Assembly: GCF_000003605.2 (NCBI RefSeq)
Contig: NW_003158724.1
Location: 616,734 to 646,239, forward strand
Direction: 5' to 3'
Source of the DNA: Saccoglossus kowalevskii
Taxonomy: Eukaryota; Hemichordata; Enteropneusta; Harrimaniidae
Length of the DNA stretch: 29,506 nucleotides
In this document: positions 1 to 10,500 of the stretch, one piece after another
Layout: every line of letters begins with the position of its first letter
How positions within the stretch are numbered: the stretch's first letter is position 1
Position numbers and translations under genes: made by a program
Notes under the pieces: model-generated
Seen by the model: the letters and a program-made list of their open reading frames with translations, nothing else
Told to the model about the DNA's origin: nothing
Database searches by the model: none

Positions 1-441
1 GTGTGTGGGAAACCGTTGTGACGTACTGTTTCAATCACTTTTTCAATCGTTCTAATGTGACATTACAAAAATATACATTTGTAACCTATTAGTGACCTTT
101 TCAAATATGTTTATGAAAAAGGTATTCAATGTGAAGTATTTTTAGCAGCCCAGGGCAGAATGACTTTTGAAATGTCTGACCCTGGACCTGTCCTGTCACT
201 TTGATATGTACAGAAACTCTGACCCCCGAAGTATGACCCCTTTAATCTAGACCATGAATGCTCATACATTTTCTAATCCTGTGTCATTATAAAAATGTAT
301 ATGGAAATTGACAATGGGTGATGTAGATATAGAACTTATGGCAGGGTTGGATGTCACATTTAGAGTGACAGCAAACTGTCATAATGATACAGGTACAATA
401 CTCGACTGAATTATTTTAACAACTAGATTTGATTTTAACAA

Positions 442-637
<196 letters not shown>

Positions 638-1041
638 ATGTCCCACAGATATCTGAAGAATCAGTGATCAAATTTCAGTGAAACTTTGTACAGACATGAT
701 TAGTTTTATAGGGTAAAAATCTGTGCATATTAATTACGTAATTTGTATAATCATTACCGGTAATCAAAAATTGGGCTTTTTCAAAATAGACTCATATGAA
801 ACAGCACCCGCTAGAAAGCCCCACAGTTGAACTTCACTTAAATTCACTACTAAAATATACATTATTCCAAAACTCCCTTCATCCTCTGATTTTCACACGC
901 AATGTTATGAGTATTTTCAAATACATGGTAAGATTCTTGATAGAAAATAATACTGGTTATAATAATCCTTTGTTACAATAGACTCGTTTGAGGGCAATTC
1001 TAGCAGGAAGACACAATAAATTTAACACCACTTTTCTTCCA

Positions 1042-1055
1042 GTTTCCATGGCAAC
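1042..1055. promoter_or_regulatory. RFX X-box-like motif
   Basis: The sequence GTTTCCATGGCAAC fits the imperfect palindrome bound by RFX factors (GTNNCC-AT-GGNAAC). It lies far from any recognised start codon. It is a motif match only and no function is shown. Confidence 0.3.
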
Positions 1056-4000
1056 TGATACTAGTACAGAGACAGTGATTACTATTGTACTCTAATCTGG
1101 TTTTAATTTTGTTTAAAGACGGAACCATCCACTCAATTCAATATTAATCTTGTCCTTTTACAAGTTCAATTTTTTTCAAAATTATTGCAAGGAAAATTCA
1201 ACACTCAGTAATAATTTTTTAAGCTGAAACTGATTATTTTTTTTGTCAATAAATTCAAAATGGTCGTCCAACAAAGCCATAACCTAATGAGAGAAATATT
1301 AATTTTTCACTATCGAACTTGAAAACATTTTATGTTGAAATTTACATTTCACTTGAAAAATGTGTATGTAGAAGATGGCAAGATAATATTTGCTTTATAC
1401 TTTAACAATTACCCAAAATATTTATCGTTTATTCACTCTATTATATTCATTTTTATTTTAACTTAAAACTAAAAACTGTTTCTCATACTGACAAATGATA
1501 TGATGTGATCGATGTTCGGTGGCAGACGTTAGTTTATCTGTATCACTATATAGCATATGTGCTACTTTTATTTTAATCTTCTTTTATTTTAGTCTTTTTG
1601 TGTATAAGCTCTGTTATTTTTACTGCCTGAAAGCACTTCTCTCAGCATAAATTACTATCCTGTGGCAACTTTTAACACAAATAATTCAGAGGCCAGAATT
1701 GATATGGCATACTTGTAATCTGACGCTTTTATGTTATTGCGTAATCATAATTATAACAAATATTACTCAAAGCAATAAATCATCTCACAACTTCACCAAC
1801 TGTAGAAACTATTTAGATTTCTAATTTTTTATGTGAGAAGTTACAAAATACAAAGTTTAATATATATTCAAAAAGTATAAATATGAATATTTAGTAAATA
1901 CTGTAAAACATGTCTTTTTAGCCAGCATGTATTTTTTAAGCTGATGTAGCTAATCTGTAATTTCGTGATCTCAGGATTTAAAATAAAGTACAATAAAATT
2001 GTTGGCACTTTAACTAAATTAAGATTCTGTTAATTGATGATTCTCTAAAATGGCATGTATCTATTTCAACATGTCTTACAGTAACTTATAGCAAGGATAT
2101 TTATTGAATTCATTTCTGATGGATACTATTGAAAATTTGAGAAATTTCATCTTATATATTTCCTTACTATTAACATTTCATTGTAAACTTTGTGACTATA
2201 TGTTGCAAATTTTGTTAGCATTCAGTACAAACCCATACCTTCCATAATTATCATTACCGTAAAAAAATTCATCATGAAGTTACGACAATATCAGTATTTA
2301 ATACCACAAGGTCAAAGGTCGAACAGCCCACAAACCAATCACAGTGCTGTACTAAACACCATACACAGTAGTATGCATATATTTGATACATTGTCATATG
2401 GTTATTTGTCAGAAAAATGTCATCATGTGCAACAATAAGAAATATCTTTTGTTGTAATTTACAGTAGAAATTTGGTAAATTTGAATAACCACTGAACAGT
2501 GATTTAGTGTATTACAATATTACTGAGCATGCTGGAAGCTAGTATTAATTTAGCTGAATTCAATTATTTAAGACCCATTTGCAAGTTTAACAATTACTCT
2601 TAATCTTCTATTGTTATGGAGTATTATTTCTAAGATTATCCACGCTTCATTGATTTTTCTCATTTTTTTTATTAATGAAAAATTACTTGTTTTTCATATA
2701 TATTGGAAATCCTGCTTGTCATCTTAAGTGCAAAATTAATGTTATTTTCTGCAGAATTCTCCACTGGCTGTGTTAGTTTTGATCAAAAAGGATCAATTTT
2801 CTGATTACAGTCCAGTCCAGTATCCTAATATAATATTCATATATAATATAATGTTAGTTTATTTCCACTCAGTAATACAAATTGTCAGTTTTATTTTGTT
2901 CTGGATTGGATTGGAAACTTATAACCACAATTGAATAGTAACTGATATAAATCCACTTAAAAAATGAACATTATTTCCACCACCTCAAATACTGACTTTT
3001 AAATAATGAATTTAAAAATAAATAAGAAATTCAAGACTGTTAACTGAGAGTTTGAAATTTCCTCTGTAAGCTGCTCACATTTTAAATGTCACTAGTATGA
3101 GTGAAAAACTATGAAACTACATCACATTATATGTTATATACTGGTATGAAATTGTTGTAAACTCTGCTGCTCAGTTAGAAAATTCACAACTAAAGTCTCC
3201 GCAATATCTTTGTAGACATATTTTTTGATTAAGCAGGAATAATATTCTAACTAAAATAATATATGTGACCCCAGAATATATCACAAAGGAAATTTTATCT
3301 CAAATATGATAATCATATCAATTTTTGTTTGTCTTTGTGTCTCAGTTTTGTCTTGTTGAGCATCAAAAATTCATATCACTATGGATGCCTGGAGTTGTTC
3401 GTTGTTCAATTTTCAATGGTAAAGGATTCATTTCATTCTATCAGAGTCATCTAGTTACCGTATCCTGTGATATACATTATATATTGCCTCTCAGCTAATG
3501 GAGAATATAATGTAAAGCTCTGTCATATTACTGTATCTCTAATTCCTCTTACTATGATGGAAATATTTTATATTTACATTTTCGTGTAGATTTTTTTGGG
3601 TAAAATTTTAAAAATGTCTAGTTTCACTGAAGAGATGGGGAAGTCAAGTCTTGTCTCCCTGGTTACAATCGTGAATTCAGCCAATTAAATGTGAAAAAAA
3701 TATCTTCTTCTTTGTTCTGAACAGAATTGAAAAATGTTTAATTTTAAATAAAGAAAATGGCAGCACATAATCAGAAAAATCACTATTATTATCTAATGTA
3801 CAGGCAGACAATTCACCAAAATTTTGTAATTGTATTCCAGTGTTCATTGGGAGTATGTTGCTAGGGTCAGCTGGAGACATCTGCGGCCTGGTAAAGAGAT
3901 TTGAGTTCCTAAATATTAGAAATCATATCACAAAATTTAAACTTTGTAAGCAGGGAAATGGAAAATAGTTTGAAATGATGCTTTGTGAATAATATATCCA

Positions 4001-4407
4001 GACGACAATAGTAGTCCACTTTATATATAATTTTGAGTGTCAGATGAAAAGAAATTTATAAATAATTACATGAAGAACTTGGCTTGCTTCCCTTCATTTC
4101 CGTGTTTACGCTAGTAAATGGCCAATTATAAATGTATATTTTATACCTGTGTAATTCTAGAATAATAGGACTATTTATTCTTTCATTCTTTTTTATTCTT
4201 AGAGTCTGAGGCTCATGGCAATAATTGCAAATTGCCAACTTTTCTGATCATTCACAAATTATAATTTGACATATTTTTTTTTTTTTATTTTCTTAGAAAT
4301 TTGACTGAGACTTCTTTACTCACATTACGATTACACTGTCATGTTTACAACATAATAAAAACAAAACATGACATCAATGATTTACAAAGTCTGTTATTTG
4401 TTCACAG

Positions 4408-4502
4408 CTTGGCAAAACCATGATTAACATTGCTAGTAATGTGATGGAAATGAAATCAGAGTTATTAAGTGCTGGACAGAGGATTGAACAAGCCTGTACG
4501 AG
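4408..4502 (+). CDS. ADGRA3: ADGRA exon: start of the visible GAIN region
   Basis: The acceptor is ttcacag before 4408 and the donor is GTGAGT at 4503. The exon enters in phase 0 and leaves with two bases of an Arg codon. It encodes about 32 residues, including Leu-Gly-Lys and Ile-Ala-Ser-Asn, which match the start of the GAIN helical subdomain of ADGRA3. It is too short for ordinary ORF detection. The preceding exon is not identified. Confidence 0.85.
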
Positions 4503-7500
4503 GTGAGTGAACTGTAGAGGGCACTGTACTATATTGTGATTACTTTCAAAGAAGATATGTCAAAGTGAAAAAATAAATGTGTACTAAATTTCTATGATAA
4601 TACTAGCAATAAAATTAATTTGCAATGGAAATTCTATTCTATTATGATTGAAAGAGGTAAAATTCAAACATTGAAGTTCTAGACCTTAACCTTTTGTTTA
4701 AAGTTTAACATGCATATTTGATTCAAAAATGTTGATCAAGAATTGTAGCAAGTTGAATATTGTGTCTAATTGGTTCCAAATTAACAAAGAGATTAATAAA
4801 ATCTTGCTTTTTGTTCCACCCAGGCTTGTGATGGCAGTAGAAAAATTTGCTTCAGATGTGTTATTGAACAAAGTACAGATTATGGAACACATTGCACCAA
4901 ACATTGGATTGGAAGCATTCCGCATCAAAGCTGAATCTTTTGAATCATCACCGATCACATGTGCATCATTTGTACGAGATGGTGGAGTAGACACAGCGTA
5001 TGACGACAAACATTTTAAATGTTTTACTGCAAATATTAACAGTAGTCAGTTGAATACTGATTACAAGGTGAGGAAATATGCAGTGAGTTAAACATGAAGT
5101 TCAAAACAAAATATTGTTTAAAATATTTGTTATATCTGACAGGTAAATTGTATTCCATATTTAGTGTTGTACACAACCTGTACTGTGGTATCATCTTATG
5201 TTAATGTGTTATTACAGTGTTAATGCCATTCAAACACAAGTTGGTTAACCTTTTCACCACCAGTTTCCTCTTTTCATCACAAATTCTGTTTATAGTCTGC
5301 ACTTTCCTTCAGAAGATTGTGACAAAAATGGTCGAATTAAGGTTAAAATTAAGGTTCATTTCCAGAAATTTTGAAGAATATAAGAAAAAAGGGCAGAAAA
5401 ATTTGGAGAATAGGTTAAAACCTAGGTTCCCCTACAAATGGTTGAAGCGAGACCAGTGGCATTGACTCCTTCTTTCCTTCCTCTGTTTGAAGTGATTCAT
5501 AGTACAGTGCTCCATCCCAGGTAGCATTTGAACTAAAAATTATACATAAGAAATGATATGATTGGCCAAAAGTGTAGATGTGGGGACTGAGTTGCCAATG
5601 GAAAAGCTTGTATCATGTGTGAACTAGCTCATGTGATTAATATTATTAAAAAAAATTATGACTACATTTTGAAAACCATGGTAAATGGAATATAATGTTG
5701 AGAAAATTTCCTCTCTAAGAAAGAAAAATCTGTTGGCATGGTAACAAGTAAAAATAAACTATTATTTTGTTTACTTTGTAAAGCCTGTAGAAGCATCTAT
5801 TCAGCTGCCTGTCTCACTAGTTAGTAAATTACGTGATACATATAGCGTAGGAGCCGATACCATGTACAGACTACAGTTCTTTGTTTATAAGAATGGTAAA
5901 TTATTCCCGAACACTGGTAATTCGACAAACTATGCATCGAATGATGGACGAAGAGATGTGAGTTCAACTGTCATCTCCAGTAAAATTGGTGAGTTTTTTT
6001 CTTGTAATGTTTGTTATTCTTGTAGTGGTGTAAAGAGTATACTAAAAGAAAGAAAATTTGTCGAACTTTGGCACAATTTGTGGATGAAAATCTATCTTCT
6101 CCACCAAACAGGTTCTTCTATCAGTACTCATTTATGTCTTGTACTTTTGCCATCAGTGTGGTCATCTGACCTGTTCCCTTGACAACATGGTAAATGTCCT
6201 CATTTACATAAAAATTCATGAATATGACAATAGCATCTCTTACCAGAGACCTGTAATATCATTGTAACTTGATCTATTCTCTCTTTTCAGCTGATTTAAA
6301 TGTAGAGAATTTAACAGATCCTGTTATCCTGACATTTAGGCCACGCCCACAGGGAGCTGATCCCGTAGCTGGATACTGGAATTTCAGGGCTTTAGGTATG
6401 TAGTGGTATTCATTACTGGTTTCTATAGCAACTAGGTTGCATGTTGTATAATATGGTGTTCAGTAATAATTATAATATTTTGATATTTACAATTTGTGTT
6501 AATTGCTTCTACCAGTTTAATTATTGTTTTTTTTACAAATCAGCTTATCCTTTTCTGCTCTGCTGTTGACTTTGTTGAGTGGAGCTAATCATATTACTGA
6601 TTGTCCGTCGTTGACCGTTTTCCTTTTTCAACTTTTAAGAAAACACAATTTTGATTGCTTTGATATTGAACAATTATGTCCCTTGGATGGATCTCTCTTT
6701 GATTCGTTCATTCCATGTTGATGTTTTCAATTTTCTAGTTTTGGTGAATATTTTTTTCGTTTTTGGTAAAAAGTGATATTTTCGACTTCTTGTTGAAAGC
6801 CAATAGTCTGATTGATTTGATATTATACGTATAGGTAATACGGATGGATCTACCTCAGACTTGTTCATTTTGTGATAATATTTTCAATTTGAAATGTGCA
6901 TTGCTAACAGCAGAGCTATCTCAGTCGAAATGGTTGTTTTTTGAGATTCCGGACAGACGTAATCTGCTTTAGTCCAAATTTCATGCACTTAGAACAGGAA
7001 CAGCACAAAGGCCTGACTGGACATCATTTCCCAGCCTGCAATGCAGCAGAATTTCACCGATTGCTGGAATCCCAGCATGCAATGCAGCAGAATTTCACTG
7101 ATTGCTGGAATCCCAGCATGCAATGCAGCAGAATTTGGCTTCCGACTGGAAATTTTACTAAATACTACAAAATTCACTAAAATGTTATCTCATTGGTTCA
7201 TAGTAATTTGGAATCTCCTTGAAGTTACACACCATACATATGGTGTGTATTAAATTTGTATTTATATCCTTTTATTTCTAGATGGCCGTGGTGCTTGGGA
7301 TACTACTGGTTGTAAAATTGTACAACAGAATGAGAATCTGACATCTGTACACTGCTCCCATCTTACAAACTTTGCCATTCTCAAGGTAACCATATTTACT
7401 ATACATATTCAGTGAATGCAATGTGAACGAAAACATCTATTCTTTAATATTGTAGATCGAAAGTGTTGCGTTTGTATGGAGCACAATTAATATGCATATG

Positions 7501-10500
7501 CATTGTACATACAAAAACAGCCAGTGCACTTGCATATCAGAGAATTTCATTGTTTCTAAGAACGAACAATGTGGTACGTGAACACCTTTTTTTTTACACA
7601 ATAGTCAAATGTATTCATCAAAACATATAGTAGCAAACAAAAATACTGAAAATGCCGATATTCTCACCAATATTGATTCTTTGATATGTAAAAAGAATTG
7701 AGGTTGTTGTGGAAAATGTCAACTATTCATATTATAAAAATTCCCTGTGTGATTAAGTTTTTTCTGACTTTCTTTCAATCTGACAATTTTGTGTTATACA
7801 GAAACACCAGTGTGTATTCATTATTGTTTAAAACATAAATAACTAGTAGTTATTGTGCCATGCTTGCTGTGCAGTCTTGAAGTAGTTTTTTGAAGTAGTA
7901 AGACCCACTAGTTCAAAGTCACATGTTGTAATTGTTCTGATACCATGTGTTGAAAGCCAGCATCATAATATAACTGAACACATCCCTGGATGCTAAGAAA
8001 TTGACAACAATATACAGGATTAATACACTACTATAATAAGCTCTGTTTATAAGGGGAGTGGACTGTGGTGTACATTATACAAGAAATTACCACAACACAA
8101 AAAAGAAACGAATGCAATCCCTAAACCACAATGATTGATGCTTACTCCATCACAAAGGATAGTTAAGCTTTTCTAACAGACCCTAATAGTTATTGGAGTG
8201 TGTGCTAATTGTCTTATTCAGACCACTATCTAAAAAGGCTGTTATATAACGACCTTTGACACAATGGCACTCATGCAAATCACCTTGGCCTATTGTGCAG
8301 AGACAATGAATCTCACCTAAATGCCCCCAGCTTTCAAGACCTTTTTGGGTGAGGTCTGTGTATTTGGCACTGTGTTTCTGGGCAAACACCATGTCTTACT
8401 TTACCACTCCTGGTTTTAACTCTACACAGGATTTACACAGCCCAGACAACAGTATGGAACGTATGGGTGGCTGGAACACAGGACTGTTACAACCCATAGT
8501 TTATGTTGGCAGCGGTGTTTGTGTGATTACAATACTCGTGACCATCTTGACATATATCTGTTTCAATAGGTAAGTACTGAGGGTAACTGATGGACGAGCT
8601 GCACTGCTTTGCATATCATCTGGCACTTTGTGATTTCTAAATCCTTGGTTTCTGTATGTATATTGCAAGTTACTTTCGTTTCTAACTTGCTATGTGTCAA
8701 ATTCTCTTGAGATGCTTCGGTTTTCTTCTGAATTTACTTGTCTGTTTGATTTCTTTTACAAGTGCATGACAAAACCCCTCCCAGACAAAAAAAAAACGTA
8801 CATAACCCCCTCAGACAACGGGCAAAGCCCAACCTGGGCAACACCTCCTTTCTATGTTAATACAAAACCTCCCTTTCATTGATATAACTATACAATTTTG
8901 TCCGAACCTCCTTTTCACACCAGATACATTTTCTAAATGATTCTTTGTTTTGTTTTTTTTCAGTCAAATTCGCTTATCAAGGAAAAGTGTGCACACATTA
9001 ATGAATTTAAGTCTGTGCATCATCATGACAGTCACAGCCTTCACAGGGGGTATAAATCGCACAGAACCAAAAGTTATCTGTTACGGGATTGGTATCTCAA
9101 TCCATTACTTCACTTTGTGTACACTGGTATGGTTGGCAATAGCATCAAGAAATCTCAATAGACGACTATGCAGGAAGGATAAAGTATTGCCACCCGGTGA
9201 ACCCCCTCCTCCACCCAGACCAATGCTTAGGTTTTACTTTGTTGGTTGGGGTAAGTATCGTGATCTAATGCTTTGTCAATGATTTCCCAGAAAGTTGGGA
9301 AATTATATGTATTCAATGATTCACATCCAATGTTTTATTATGATTTCTAAATCAGTGATCCAAAAATTTATAAAATTTTTTGGAGTTATTTCATAGTGTA
9401 CCATACTTGTATTTTCAAGAAAACAATAGTTGTAGTTTTTGCGTAACTGTAAATGCATTTATTGTTCACTGATAAATAAAATTCGCTTAATTAAATTCTC
9501 TTTATCATGAAGAACAACAATAGAACTCATTCTTTCTCTGCCAAATTTGTGAACAAAACCCAGTAAAATTGCTCAAAACATCAAAATAGTTAAATTAAAT
9601 GCCAGTGAAAATTAATGCATGATTTTACAGTATTCTGAATAAACCACCATTCATACTACCAGAGTAGTCACAATGGAGGACAATTAGCTGGGGAAACACT
9701 GTTAGTAAATGTTTATTTCATTCCACAGGTCTTCCCATCATTGTTGTTGGTATCAGTGCAGCTGCTGATATAAAGAAATATGGGAGCTCAGACTAGTAAG
9801 TACTGTACTTATTCATTACTGAAAAAACAAATGAATTAATTAATAATCATATAATAAGTTGTTCCAATTTTCTATCTTTCAAGAGTGTGATCCTGATTTT
9901 TTTTTTTTTGTGAGAAATTTTGTAGCAGTGAACTTGTGACATCTTTAATCTGATTTCCAGTAACTTTGTGACATTTTTTAAATCATCAATGTCATGGCAA
10001 ATTCTGAGAATTTAGCAGTATTTGTCAATGAAAACATACAAAGCACAAATTTTTGCATCAAGTATTGAAAACTTTTCTATTTATTCTTTTTAGCTGCTGG
10101 TTGGAGATACAAACTAATCTTGAGAGTAGCTTACAGCTGATTGCGTTCCTTTCATTCGTCAGTTTGATGTTCCTCGTCAACATCGTCTATTTCATCAGCA
10201 CGTCAAGGAAGTTGCAGACAATGCCCAGGAAGTATGAAGTCAAACAAATTGAGCAGAACCGTGAGAACGAAAATGCCGAGCGTGACCTACCGCTCACTGA
10301 TTTGGAATCTATTGGTACTCACACTGCAGCAACATCAGTTGCCACTAGTTTTCTGGATGCTGAACATAGCTACCAGTCCCAGCTGCGATCGCTTGTTTTC
10401 ATAATGTTCTGTTTCATCGGTGTGTGGTTGTTTGGTGCCATGACAATAACGCAGGAATATCACTTGAGTTTGTTGTTCAGCTACCTCTATGGGGCTGCCA

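Noticed and set aside
6941-7253. Overlapping open frames on both strands with internal peptide repeats
   Set aside because: They follow from the 41-bp tandem repeat in an intron; the true coding exons on both sides are known and skip this stretch.
10053-10093. ATG at 10053 as the start of a separate 536-residue protein
   Set aside because: The frame enters from intron sequence; the acceptor at 10094 and the family phrase Tyr-Cys-Trp show that it is the last exon of ADGRA.
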